Assembly (NCBI GenBank): GCA_964533045.1
Contig: CAZHKT010000011.1
Location: forward strand, 1-44,956
Direction: 5' to 3'
Origin: JACQNR01 sp964533045
Lineage (GTDB): Bacteria; Acidobacteriota; Terriglobia; UBA7540
DNA length: 44,956 bases
Part shown: one piece after another, positions 15,306 to 23,706 of the stretch
Numbering within the stretch: the stretch's first letter is position 1
Layout of the letters: every line of letters starts with the position of its first letter
Program-made: the position numbers and the translations under genes
Notes under the pieces: generated by a model
Told to the model about the DNA's origin: nothing
Databases searched by the model: none
The model's input: only the letters and a program-made list of their open reading frames with translations

Positions 15306-17663
15306 ATGACCGACCGAGTCGCCAGACTGCGCGCCCAAAGCCTCAATACCAAGCCGTGGCTTTCCATCGAGCGCGCCGCGCTGCTCACCGATTTCTACGC
15401 GCGCGCCCGCATCGCTTCCACGCCGATTCTACGCGCGCGCGCCTTGGAGTACGTAATGGAGCACAAGACGATTTATATCGGCGAGGGCGAGCTGATCGTC
15501 GGCGAGCGCGGCCCGCGCCCCAAGGGCACACCCACCTTCCCCGAACTCTGCTGCCACAGCCTGCGTGATTTCGAGATTCTTCACACGCGCGAGAAGATTT
15601 CCTACTGCGTCCCCCCGGAAGCTATCGAGGTGCAATCGGAAAAGGTCATCCCGTACTGGGAAGGCCGCTCCATGCGCGACCTGATCTTCGCCGAGATGAC
15701 CCCGGAATGGAAGGAGGCCTACGCGGCGGGCATTTACACGGAATTCATGGAGCAGCGCGCACCCGGCCACACGGTGCTGGGCGACGTGACCTATCGTAAG
15801 GGCCTGCTGGATCTGAAAGCGGACATCGCGGCCAGTCTCGCCAGGCTCGACTTCTTCGATGACCCCGAGGCGCTGGCCAAGCAGGAAGAACTTCAGGCAA
15901 TGTCCATCGCCTGCGACGCGGTGATTCGATTTGCGCAGCGCCACGCCGAGAAAGCGCGCGAACTGGCGGCGGTGGAGAAGGACGAGCAGCGCCGGCTCGA
16001 ACTCGAAACGATTGCTGAAGTCTGCGAGCACGTTCCGGCGCACGCGCCGCGCAATTTCTGGGAGGCGCTGCAATCTTACTGGTTTATCCATCTGGGCGTG
16101 GTGACGGAACTGAACACCTGGGATTCGTTCTGCCCGGGACGGTTCGACCAGCATCTCTATCCTTTCTACAAACGGGGTCTGGAGGACGGAACGCTGACCG
16201 AAGCCCAGGCCCGCGAGTTGCTTGAGTGTCTGTGGATCAAGTTCAACAATCAACCCGCCCCGCCCAAGGTGGGAGTCACGGCGGCGGAGAGCGGGACCTA
16301 CACCGATTTTGCCAACATCAACATCGGGGGCATGAAGCCCGACGGCTCGGATGGGGTCAACGAGCTGAGCTATTTGATGCTCGACGTGATTGACGAAATG
16401 CGGCTCCTCCAGCCCTCGTCCAACATTCAGCTCAGCAAGAAGAATCCGGACCGCTTCCTGAAGCGCGCCGCCGAAATCATTCGCAAAGGCTGGGGCCAGC
16501 CGTCGGTCTTCAACGCCGACATGGTGGTGGAGGAGCTGCTGCGGCAGGGCAAAACGATTGAGGACGCGCGCTGGGGCGGGACCTCCGGCTGCGTCGAAAC
16601 AGGCGCCTTCGGCAAAGAGGCGTACATCCTGACCGGCTACTTCAATCTGACCAAGGTGCTCGAGATCGCGCTGAACAACGGCGTGGACCCGCGCACCGGC
16701 AAACGCATCGGCATCGAGACCGGCGACCCGAGGGGGTTCACGAGTTACGAGCAAGTATTTGACGCTTTCCGCCGCCAACTGCGCCACTTCATTGACATCA
16801 AGATCCGCGGCAACAACGTCATTGAACGGCTCTACGCGCGCCACATGCCCGCGCCGTTCCTCTCCGTGCTGGTGGACGATTGCATCGCCAAGGGCCGCGA
16901 TTATAACGACGGCGGCCCACGGTATAACACCACTTATATCATGGGCGTGGGACCGGGCACCACCACCGACAGCCTCTCGGCGATTCGCTATCACGTCTTT
17001 GATCAGAAGCATCTGACGATGCCCGAACTGCTCGACGCGCTCGCGGCGAACTTCGAGGGCCACGAGCGCACGCGCCTTCTCCTGTGGAACAAGACGCCGA
17101 AATACGGCAACGACGATGCTTACGCCGATGGCATCCTGCGCGACGTCTTCGACGCCTTTTACGACGCGATCAACGGCCGCCAGAACACCAAGGGCGGAAC
17201 CTACCGGGTGAATTATCTTTCGACCACCTGCCACGTCTATTTCGGCGCCATGACGGGCCCGACGCCGGACGGCCGCCGCGCCAGCGAGCCGCTTTCCGAC
17301 GGCATTTCGCCCGTGCAGGGCGCCGACCGGCACGGTCCCACGGCGGTGCTCAAATCGGCGGCGCGCATGGACCACGCGCGCACCGGCGGCACGCTGCTCA
17401 ATCAGAAATTCACGCCGTCGGTTCTGGCCAGCGAGCAGGGTCTCGAGAACCTGGCACACCTGGTGCGCGCCTATTTCAAAATGGACGGCCATCACATCCA
17501 GTTCAACGTGGTGACCGCCGAGACGCTGCGGGCGGCGCAGGCCGAGCCCGAAAAATACCGGGACCTGATTGTGCGGGTGGCGGGATACAGCGACTATTTC
17601 TGCGACCTCACTGTGGCGCTGCAAAACGAAATCATCGCGCGCACGGAGCAGGTCGCGTTTTGA
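15306..17663 (+). CDS. hypD: Trans-4-hydroxy-L-proline dehydratase, glycyl-radical enzyme
   Basis: Oxygen-sensitive cytosolic enzyme that dehydrates trans-4-hydroxy-L-proline to (S)-1-pyrroline-5-carboxylate. 785 aa, the usual length. The ATG at 15306 follows GGGAGGG and overlaps the activase region; an upstream in-frame ATG is less suited. Thiyl cysteine C429 and base E431 lie in SGCVETGAFGKEAY, and the glycyl residue G760 in RVAGYSDYF near the C-terminus. As I recall the Clostridioides difficile enzyme, its substrate and active-site residues H160, D278, S334, D339, F340, C434, E436 and G765 all have counterparts here at a constant offset of five (H155, D273, S329, D334, F335). This separates it from choline, glycerol and pyruvate members. 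Next genes are proline dehydrogenase and an amino-acid permease. Confidence 0.95.
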   Translation: MTDRVARLRAQSLNTKPWLSIERAALLTDFYARARIASTPILRARALEYVMEHKTIYIGEGELIVGERGPRPKGTPTFPELCCHSLRDFEILHTREKISYCVPPEAIEVQSEKVIPYWEGRSMRDLIFAEMTPEWKEAYAAGIYTEFMEQRAPGHTVLGDVTYRKGLLDLKADIAASLARLDFFDDPEALAKQEELQAMSIACDAVIRFAQRHAEKARELAAVEKDEQRRLELETIAEVCEHVPAHAPRNFWEALQSYWFIHLGVVTELNTWDSFCPGRFDQHLYPFYKRGLEDGTLTEAQARELLECLWIKFNNQPAPPKVGVTAAESGTYTDFANINIGGMKPDGSDGVNELSYLMLDVIDEMRLLQPSSNIQLSKKNPDRFLKRAAEIIRKGWGQPSVFNADMVVEELLRQGKTIEDARWGGTSGCVETGAFGKEAYILTGYFNLTKVLEIALNNGVDPRTGKRIGIETGDPRGFTSYEQVFDAFRRQLRHFIDIKIRGNNVIERLYARHMPAPFLSVLVDDCIAKGRDYNDGGPRYNTTYIMGVGPGTTTDSLSAIRYHVFDQKHLTMPELLDALAANFEGHERTRLLLWNKTPKYGNDDAYADGILRDVFDAFYDAINGRQNTKGGTYRVNYLSTTCHVYFGAMTGPTPDGRRASEPLSDGISPVQGADRHGPTAVLKSAARMDHARTGGTLLNQKFTPSVLASEQGLENLAHLVRAYFKMDGHHIQFNVVTAETLRAAQAEPEKYRDLIVRVAGYSDYFCDLTVALQNEIIARTEQVAF

Positions 17664-17665
17664 CG

Positions 17666-17760
17666 GGTCGCCGCCCTTCAGGGCGGCGCCTGGGAGCGTT
17701 GTCGTTCTGGCTGCCGAGGGGCAGGATGCCCGCGCTCCCCGTGGCGGTTCAGGCCGCGTA
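17666..17760. repeat. Degenerate palindromic repeats
   Basis: A hairpin of the family (CGCCGCCCTTCAGGGCGGCG, about 17670-17689) lies just after the HypD stop, followed by GC-rich partial palindromes around GGGGCAGGATGCCCGCGCTCC and a GGCGGTTCAGGCCGC remnant. It could double as a transcription attenuator between HypD and the next gene. No gene is seen between 17664 and 17870. Confidence 0.5.
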
Positions 17761-17870
17761 AAGGTTGTCTTCAAGGGCGCCTTGGTGCTAACAAACTGCG
17801 GTTGAGATGGCGTGCCGGGTCTGGGCGCGCGGGGAATCATTCCATTTCAGAAACGAGGTTCGCGAGAACG

Positions 17871-18797
17871 ATGAGTGTGATGCGAAGTGTGTTACTGGCC
17901 GGGGCGGACAGCGCCTGGCTGCGCCGCCAGGCGCCGCGCTTCTGGTTCGTGCGCCGCAGCGTTTCGCGCTTCATGCCCGGCGAGAAGCTGGACGATGCTC
18001 TGCGTGCCGCCGCGCAACTTCGCGAGCAGAAAATCAACACCATTTTCACCTGCCTGGGCGAAAACGTCACATCGCCCGACGAGGCCACGGCGGTCAAGGA
18101 ACATTACCTTATGGTTCTCGACCGCATTCGTGAGGCCGGGCTGCCCACGGAAATCTCCATCAAATTGACGCATCTGGGGCTCGATCTCTCGCACGACCTC
18201 GCGTACTCCAATTTCGCGCGACTGGCGGAGCGCGCCGGGCCGAACAGCGTCGTCTGGATTGACATGGAGTCGAGCCCCTACGTGGACGCCACGCTCAACC
18301 TCTTCTATCGCGCGCGCGCGGCCTATCCCAACGCCGGGATCTGCGTTCAGGCTTACCTGCATCGCACCGCGCACGACCTGGAGAAACTGGTCGCCATGGG
18401 GGCCGCTGTGCGGCTGGTGAAGGGCGCCTACCGCGAGCCGCCCCAGGTGGCTATCCAGCGCAAGCCGGAGATTGATGAGAACTACTTCCGTTTGGCCCAG
18501 CGCATGATGAGTGAAGATGCTCGCAAGGCCGGCATGCGCGCCGCCTTCGGTACCCACGACCCGCGCCTCATCCGCCGCATCCAGCAGTGGGCGGAGTCGA
18601 ACCGGATTCCGAAGAACGGCCACTTCGAGTTCGAGATGCTCTATGGCATCCAGCGGCATCTGCAACTGGAGCTGGCCGAGCAGGGCTGGAAATCGCTGGT
18701 GCTGATCGCCTATGGGGACTACTGGTTTCCGTGGTTCATGCGCCGGCTGGCGGAGCGTCCCGCAAATGCCTTGCACGTGGTGCGCAACCTCTTCTAA
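17871..18797 (+). CDS. Proline dehydrogenase (monofunctional)
   Basis: FAD enzyme oxidising L-proline to 1-pyrroline-5-carboxylate, normally passing electrons to the membrane quinone pool. 308 aa, the length of stand-alone bacterial PRODH/PutB. Family motifs: D131 in VWIDME, QAY at 160-162, RLVKGAYREP at 181-190, FGTHDP at 226-231, FEMLYGI at 254-260 and the substrate-carboxylate motif RRLAERP at 291-297. The ATG at 17871 is the best start; upstream in-frame sequence is not protein-like. It yields the same product as HypD, so the locus channels both imino acids to pyrroline-5-carboxylate. No P5C dehydrogenase or reductase lies in the window. 14 bases separate it from the permease start. Confidence 0.95.
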   Translation: MSVMRSVLLAGADSAWLRRQAPRFWFVRRSVSRFMPGEKLDDALRAAAQLREQKINTIFTCLGENVTSPDEATAVKEHYLMVLDRIREAGLPTEISIKLTHLGLDLSHDLAYSNFARLAERAGPNSVVWIDMESSPYVDATLNLFYRARAAYPNAGICVQAYLHRTAHDLEKLVAMGAAVRLVKGAYREPPQVAIQRKPEIDENYFRLAQRMMSEDARKAGMRAAFGTHDPRLIRRIQQWAESNRIPKNGHFEFEMLYGIQRHLQLELAEQGWKSLVLIAYGDYWFPWFMRRLAERPANALHVVRNLF

Positions 18798-18811
18798 TAT
18801 TCCCCGGTTCC

Positions 18812-20305
18812 ATGTCGGACGCATCCACGCCCGGGCAGGCGCCATCCAATACGAGCAATGGATCCGGCTTCGTTCGAGGCCTCGGGCTGTTTGACGCAGT
18901 GCTGGCCGTAGCCGGAGCGATGATCGGTTCCGGCGTCTTCATCGTCGCCGCCGACATGTCACGCACTATCGGCAGCGCCTCGGGTGTCCTGGTAGCCTGG
19001 ATTCTGGCGGGCGTCCTCACCGTCGCCGCGGCGCTTTCCTACGGCGAGCTCGCCGCCATGATGCCCCACGCCGGCGGCATGTACATCTACCTCCGCGAAG
19101 CTTTTTCGCCGCTGGTGGGATTCCTTTACGGCTGGACGTTCTTCGCGGTGATTCAAGGCGGGACGATCGCCGCCGTCGCCGTGGCCTTCGCGCGATTCAC
19201 CGGGGTGCTGATTCCGTGGTTTGCGGAAGACCATTACCTGATTTCGCCGGTCCACCTTTCCTCCGGATACGCGGTTTCGCTCTCCACCGCGCAACTGCTT
19301 GCCATCGCCAGCATCGTCCTGCTGAGCTGGACCAACGCGCGCGGCCTCCAGTACGGCAAGATGGTCCAGACCGTCTTCACAACGGCCAAGATCGGTGCGC
19401 TCGCCGCGCTGATTGTTTTGGGGATTCTCGTGGGCCGCAACGCCGCCGCGCTTTCCGCCAACTTCGGCGACGGCTGGACGCCGCGCGGCGTCACCTCGAT
19501 TTCGGGGGTGGACGTTGCCACGTTCATCGGATTGCTGATAGCGATTTGCGTTTCGCAGACCGGGTCGCTCTTTGCGGCCGATTCCTGGCACGACGTCACC
19601 TTCGTGGCCGACGAGGTGAGGAACCCCGAGCGGTCCTTGCCGCTGGCGTTGGGCATCGGCACGGCCCTGGTGGTCGTGCTTTACTTTCTCGCCCAAGTCG
19701 CCTACTTCGTGACGCTGCCGCTCGAAGCCATTCAGCAGGCGCCCTCGGATCGCGTTGCCACCGCCACGCTCGAAGCCATCTTCCCCGGGTCGGGCGCCAT
19801 TCTCATGGCGCTCGCCATCATGGTTTCGACGTTCGGATGCAATAACACGCTCATCCTGGCGGGGGCGCGCGCCTACTACGCCATGGCGCGCGACAAGCTC
19901 TTCTTCAAGTCGGTGGGAACGCTCAACGCGGCGCACGTGCCGGGAAGGTCGCTGCTGGCGCAGGGCATCTGGGCTTCGGTGCTGGTTCTGCCCCGAACTT
20001 TCGATACGGCGACGGGGAAATACGGCAATCTCTACAGCAATCTTCTCGACTACATCATTTCGTCGGCGCTGATCTTCTACATCCTTACCATCGCCGGAGT
20101 CTTCCGGCTGCGCAAGCTTCGCCCCGATGCCCCGCGCCCCTATCGCGCCTTCGGCCACCCCATCATCCCGGCGCTCTATATCGTGGGTGCCACGGCGATT
20201 CTGATTTCCCTCGCCGTCTACAAGCCCTCCACCACCTGGCCGGGGTTCGTCATCGTGCTGTTGGGATTGCCCCTCTACGCGCTCATCAAGCCGTCAAAGA
20301 CGTAG
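18812..20305 (+). CDS. APC-superfamily amino-acid permease
   Basis: Inner-membrane amino-acid transporter of 497 aa, LAT/APC type. About 12 hydrophobic helices are visible; helix 1 carries the APC signature GAMIGSGVF, and helices 6-10 follow with YFLAQVAYFV and the AGARAYYAMARD motif. The start ATG (18812) is set by the end of the proline dehydrogenase and by an N-terminus of Ser/Thr/Gly-rich residues before helix 1. Context suggests uptake of proline, hydroxyproline or related amino acids (inference). The stop codon TAG is the first TAG of a GTAGCGGC-type repeat, and the last codons (ALIKPSKT) are duplicated twice downstream. Confidence 0.92.
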   Translation: MSDASTPGQAPSNTSNGSGFVRGLGLFDAVLAVAGAMIGSGVFIVAADMSRTIGSASGVLVAWILAGVLTVAAALSYGELAAMMPHAGGMYIYLREAFSPLVGFLYGWTFFAVIQGGTIAAVAVAFARFTGVLIPWFAEDHYLISPVHLSSGYAVSLSTAQLLAIASIVLLSWTNARGLQYGKMVQTVFTTAKIGALAALIVLGILVGRNAAALSANFGDGWTPRGVTSISGVDVATFIGLLIAICVSQTGSLFAADSWHDVTFVADEVRNPERSLPLALGIGTALVVVLYFLAQVAYFVTLPLEAIQQAPSDRVATATLEAIFPGSGAILMALAIMVSTFGCNNTLILAGARAYYAMARDKLFFKSVGTLNAAHVPGRSLLAQGIWASVLVLPRTFDTATGKYGNLYSNLLDYIISSALIFYILTIAGVFRLRKLRPDAPRPYRAFGHPIIPALYIVGATAILISLAVYKPSTTWPGFVIVLLGLPLYALIKPSKT

Positions 20306-20580
20306 CGGCGACCTTCAGGTCGCCAATTCTCCTAACCCCGGTGGCGGGCTGAAGCCCGCCGCTACAGTCAATCCGTCGCTCGGCGCGCTCATCAAGCCAT
20401 CAAAGACGTAGCGGCGACCTTCAGGTCGCCAATTCTCCTAACCCCGGTGGCGGGCTGAAGCCCGCCGCTACAGTCAATCCGTCGCTCGGCGCGCTCATCA
20501 AGCCGTCAAGGACGTAGCGGCGACCTTCAGGTCGCCAATTCTCCTAACCCCGATGGCGGGCTAAAGCCCGCCGCTACGGT
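20279..20580. repeat. 106-bp tandem repeat, about 2.8 copies, containing the permease gene tail
   Basis: Units start near 20279, 20385 and 20491; the marker GACGTAGCGG recurs at 20299, 20405 and 20511, a period of exactly 106. Each unit has the permease 3' coding tail (GCGCTCATCAAGCC...), its TAG stop, a hairpin GGCGACCTTCAGGTCGCC, a spacer, a hairpin GGCGGGCTGAAGCCCGCC and the GCTAC tail. Copies differ by only a few bases. The last copy ends inside the stop codon of the convergent GH127-like gene. The 268-base gap between the two genes holds nothing else. Confidence 0.92.
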
Positions 20581-22487
20581 GCGCAGCCCTTCACCTGCCA
20601 GTACGTCGCGTAGCGCTCGCCCCAGATCTTGTAATAAGGCGCGAGAGCGATAGGTTGCGACTGGCCGACGGCGCGGAAACTGAGCGGCGCGTCCCTCACT
20701 TTCTCGACCCAGGCGGTCGGGTGATTCCTATCGCTCGCGATTTCCGGCGCCTCTACCGGCGCGCCGACCAGCGTCGTGTCGTAGCCGCCATACATCATTT
20801 CTTTGGTTAAACCTTCCGCGCCCAGGCGGCCGTGGAGCAGCACCGGGCCGTACATCATGGCCTGCACCATGGCATCGTCCGGCATGGGGTGAATGTGCAA
20901 TGCCATAGGCATCGTGACTTCCACCCTGTCGCCGTTCTTCCACGTTCGGTTGAGTTCCACGTAGCTCGCGGGCTTCGCCGCCACTGTTTCCGGCTTGCCG
21001 TTTACCTTCACCGTGACGCCGCGGGTGGCCCAGTAGGGCACGCGGATGCGCAGCGCGAAGTCGGCGGGCTTCTCGCTCTCAACGGTCAGCGTGGTTCCTT
21101 CTTCTTCGGGAAAGTTCGTTTCCTGCTTCAGGCGAATGCCCTTCTCCTTCCAACGAACCTCGGAAGCGATGAAGAGATTGACGAGGATTCCGCCGGCATG
21201 GTGCCAGTAGATGCTGTCGGCGAGCTTGGAATACTCCTCGACGCCCGTGCCGGTGCAGCACCAGAACGAGTTGAGCGGCGAGTTGTAGAACTTCCAGAAC
21301 CCCGCGGCGAGCGGCATGAAGTACATCGTCGCGCCGTCTTCGGGATGGATGGTCCCCAGGCGATGGTTAAACAGCGCGCGCTCGTAGTAATCGAAGTAGC
21401 GGGGCTCCGGGCTCCAGCTGTAGAGGTGGCGTGTCAGCTTGAGCATATTGTAGGCGCAGCAGCACTCGCAAGTCGTCTTGGTGAGTTCGGTGGTGAGCCG
21501 GCCGGGCTCGGTGCGCCAGAGCTCATCGCAGCTCGTCCCGCCGTTCGCGTACATACGCTGGCTGGTGATCTGGTTCCAGAAGTAGTCCGCGATGGCGCGG
21601 TCGCGCGCCGCTCCCGCCAGTTCGTAGCGCCGCGCCATGCCGGTGACCTTGGGAATGGTGGTGTTGGCGTGCACGCCCTTGAGTTCATCGCGCCCGGCGG
21701 CCATGGGATCCATGACGCGCTTGTGTTCGAACCGGCTCGCGATTTCGAGGTATTCCTGCTTGCCCGTCGCCGCCGCGAGATTGCACAGCACCTCCAGCAT
21801 TCCGCCGTGCTCGACGTTCAGCACGCGCTGCCGGTGCTCTTCCGTGAGCGGCCGGGTCCAATCGCCCACCCAGCGCGCCAGATTTTCCGCGACGGCGAGG
21901 GCCTGCGTGTTGCCGCAATACGTGTACATGTCGAGATGGCCGGCGATAATCTTGTGCAGCGTGTAGAAGGGCGCCCAGACCTTGCGGCCGTCGCGCAGGC
22001 GGTCATAGAGTTCGGTCGGATAGGCGCCGAGGTAGCCGCCGCCCAGAGCCTTCTGACATTTGGCGAGCTCGGCCACCATCGAGTCGCCCTTGGCCTGGAA
22101 TGCTTCCTCACCCGTCGCGGCATGCGCGAGCGCCAGCGCCGTCAGGATATGCCCGCCCGTGAAGTGGCCGCGCAATTCACAGTCGGGTTTTTCCCATCCC
22201 CCCAGCGGCTCGGCCGTCGAGCCCAGTCCGGCCGTAACCCGAAACGAATGCAGCATGCGATCCGCCGGCAGGAAATCAAGGTATTTCAGATTCGCTTCCA
22301 TCGCCTGGCGGAATGGCCCGGCGCCGAGTCGAACATCGGCCAGCGGGAAGGGCTGGGCGGGAATGGGGTCCGCGCCCGGCCGGCTGGGAGCGTTGGCGCG
22401 CATGGCAGGCGGAACCAGCGCGGCTCCAGCGGCTACGGTTGCGGTTGAGATGAATTCCCTTCGAGTCCAACGACGAGATCGCTGCAT
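20574..22487 (-). CDS. GH127/GH146-like beta-L-arabinofuranosidase (DUF1680), Tat-exported
   Basis: Second member of the beta-L-arabinofuranosidase superfamily, quite divergent from the one at 9360. About 637 aa from the ATG at 22487, which has GGAGG seven bases upstream (the ATG two codons earlier is too close). Twin-arginine signal RRWTRREFIS, cleavage near residue 32. Predicted residues: acid/base E324 (near GGTSCDELW), zinc ligands E343 and C345 within a run TCECCCAYNMLKLTR, and the Cys pair C412-C413 (FWCCTGTG). The family acts on beta-L-arabinofuranose in extensin or pectin side chains; which one is not decidable. It is convergent with the permease, its stop TAG lying inside the repeat end. 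The product's C-terminus is YWQVKGCAP. Confidence 0.9.
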   Translation of the reverse strand: MQRSRRWTRREFISTATVAAGAALVPPAMRANAPSRPGADPIPAQPFPLADVRLGAGPFRQAMEANLKYLDFLPADRMLHSFRVTAGLGSTAEPLGGWEKPDCELRGHFTGGHILTALALAHAATGEEAFQAKGDSMVAELAKCQKALGGGYLGAYPTELYDRLRDGRKVWAPFYTLHKIIAGHLDMYTYCGNTQALAVAENLARWVGDWTRPLTEEHRQRVLNVEHGGMLEVLCNLAAATGKQEYLEIASRFEHKRVMDPMAAGRDELKGVHANTTIPKVTGMARRYELAGAARDRAIADYFWNQITSQRMYANGGTSCDELWRTEPGRLTTELTKTTCECCCAYNMLKLTRHLYSWSPEPRYFDYYERALFNHRLGTIHPEDGATMYFMPLAAGFWKFYNSPLNSFWCCTGTGVEEYSKLADSIYWHHAGGILVNLFIASEVRWKEKGIRLKQETNFPEEEGTTLTVESEKPADFALRIRVPYWATRGVTVKVNGKPETVAAKPASYVELNRTWKNGDRVEVTMPMALHIHPMPDDAMVQAMMYGPVLLHGRLGAEGLTKEMMYGGYDTTLVGAPVEAPEIASDRNHPTAWVEKVRDAPLSFRAVGQSQPIALAPYYKIWGERYATYWQVKGCAP

Positions 22488-22557
22488 CAGCATTCCTCCG
22501 GCGTATCCAGTCTAGCGCCACCCCGTGCTGGTGGGAAGCCCGAACCGGCCTGTGGGT

Positions 22558-22586
22558 TTGCCAAAGCTTCCAGTCGCACCTAGAAT
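22558..22586 (+). promoter_or_regulatory. Promoter of threonine dehydrogenase gene
   Basis: TTGCCA (22558-22563), 17 bases, TAGAAT (22581-22586): five of six matches in each box with ideal spacing, about 80 bases upstream of the start codon. Confidence 0.55.
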
Positions 22587-22667
22587 GAAGGAGGCCGGAT
22601 TCCGACGACCTCGCCGAGCAGCAAAACAAGTCGTGAATTGGAATGTGCGATCGCAGAGGAGAATTCG

Positions 22668-23693
22668 ATGAAAGCGCTGGTGAAGAGCAAGGCCGAAGCG
22701 GGACTTTGGCTGGAGGATGTGGATGTCCCGAAGATCGGGATCAATGACGTGCTGATCCGCGTGCATCGCACGGGGATTTGTGGCACGGACCTGCACATTT
22801 TCCGTTGGGACGCCTGGGCGCAGAAGACGATTCCGGTGCCGCTGGTGATCGGACACGAATTCGTGGGCGAGATCGTCGAGGTGGGCTCGAACGTCAACGA
22901 TTTTTTCCCCGGCGACCTGGTGAGCGGCGAAGGGCACGTGGTCTGCGGCCACTGCCGGAATTGTCTGGCGGGGCGTCGCCATCTCTGCGCGCACACAGCG
23001 GGGGTAGGCGTCAATCGTCCCGGCGCTTTTGCCGAGTACGTCGCGCTGCCCATGTCCAATATCTGGCGGCATCATCCCTCGATCAACCAGGATATCGCCG
23101 CCATCTTCGATCCCTTCGGGAATGCGGTGCACACCGCGCTGTCCTTCCCCGTGCTGGGCGAAGACGTGCTGATCACGGGGGCTGGCCCCATCGGTTTGAT
23201 GGCGGCGGCGGTGGTGAAACACGCCGGCGCGCGCTTTGTGGTCATCACCGACCTGAATCCCTTCCGCCTGGAATTGGCGAAGAAGATGGGCGTGACGGTG
23301 GCCCACAATGTCAATAACGGCAGCCTGCGCGACGTGCAGAAGCAACTGGGGATGCAGGAAGGTTTTGACGTGGGTCTTGAGATGTCAGGCAACGCCGCAG
23401 CTTTCCGCGACATGCTCGCCAACATGAGCCACGGCGCCAAGATTGCCCTGCTGGGAATTCCCTCGGGCGAAATGGCGATCGATTGGAACACGGTGATCTT
23501 CAACATGCTCACCCTGAAAGGCATCTACGGCCGCGAGATGTACGAGACCTGGTACAAGATGACGGTCATGCTTCAATCGGGTCTGGATATCACGCCGGTC
23601 ATCACGCACCGGTTCCATTACGAAGAGTTTCGCAAGGGATTTGAGGTGATGGAAACGGGGGCGGCGGCTAAGGTCATTCTGAACTGGGTTTGA
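22668..23693 (+). CDS. tdh: L-threonine 3-dehydrogenase, zinc-dependent
   Basis: Oxidises L-threonine with NAD+ to 2-amino-3-ketobutyrate in the cytosol. 341 aa, the same length class as E. coli Tdh and very close in motifs: GICGTDLHIF with the catalytic Zn Cys, VIGHEFVGE, the structural zinc lobe CGHCRNCLAGRRHLC, the invariant FDPFGNAVHTALSF, nucleotide motif GAGPIG, and KGIYGREMYETWYKM. Start ATG follows GAGGAG. The usual partner Kbl (glycine C-acetyltransferase) is not adjacent, so aminoketobutyrate is cleaved by an enzyme elsewhere or decays to aminoacetone. It fits a locus scavenging amino acids from glycoproteins, though that link is inference. Confidence 0.95.
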   Translation: MKALVKSKAEAGLWLEDVDVPKIGINDVLIRVHRTGICGTDLHIFRWDAWAQKTIPVPLVIGHEFVGEIVEVGSNVNDFFPGDLVSGEGHVVCGHCRNCLAGRRHLCAHTAGVGVNRPGAFAEYVALPMSNIWRHHPSINQDIAAIFDPFGNAVHTALSFPVLGEDVLITGAGPIGLMAAAVVKHAGARFVVITDLNPFRLELAKKMGVTVAHNVNNGSLRDVQKQLGMQEGFDVGLEMSGNAAAFRDMLANMSHGAKIALLGIPSGEMAIDWNTVIFNMLTLKGIYGREMYETWYKMTVMLQSGLDITPVITHRFHYEEFRKGFEVMETGAAAKVILNWV

Positions 23694-23706
23694 GAAAGCG
23701 CTTTCA
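23693..23706. promoter_or_regulatory. LacI-family operator-like palindrome before the GH36-like operon
   Basis: AGAAAGCGCTTTCA, containing the perfect 12-base palindrome GAAAGCGCTTTC, begins at the last base of the tdh stop codon. It matches nine of ten fixed positions of TGnAAnCGnTTnCA. It is about 157 bases upstream of the GH36-like gene, leaving room for a promoter after it. Confidence 0.55.

Noticed and set aside
15306..17663. Pyruvate formate-lyase, glycerol dehydratase or choline TMA-lyase as identity of the glycyl-radical enzyme
   Set aside because: The pocket residues and SGCVETGAFGKEAY context match hydroxyproline dehydratase, and the neighbours are proline enzymes.
15429..17840. 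803-codon minus-strand open frame over hypD
   Set aside because: Antisense of a certain glycyl-radical enzyme; the translation is His/Arg/Val-rich with no recognisable motif.
9119..20580. CRISPR array from the regularly spaced repeats
   Set aside because: Repeats are palindromic doublets, two tandem sets repeat whole units rather than unique spacers, and no cas genes are present.
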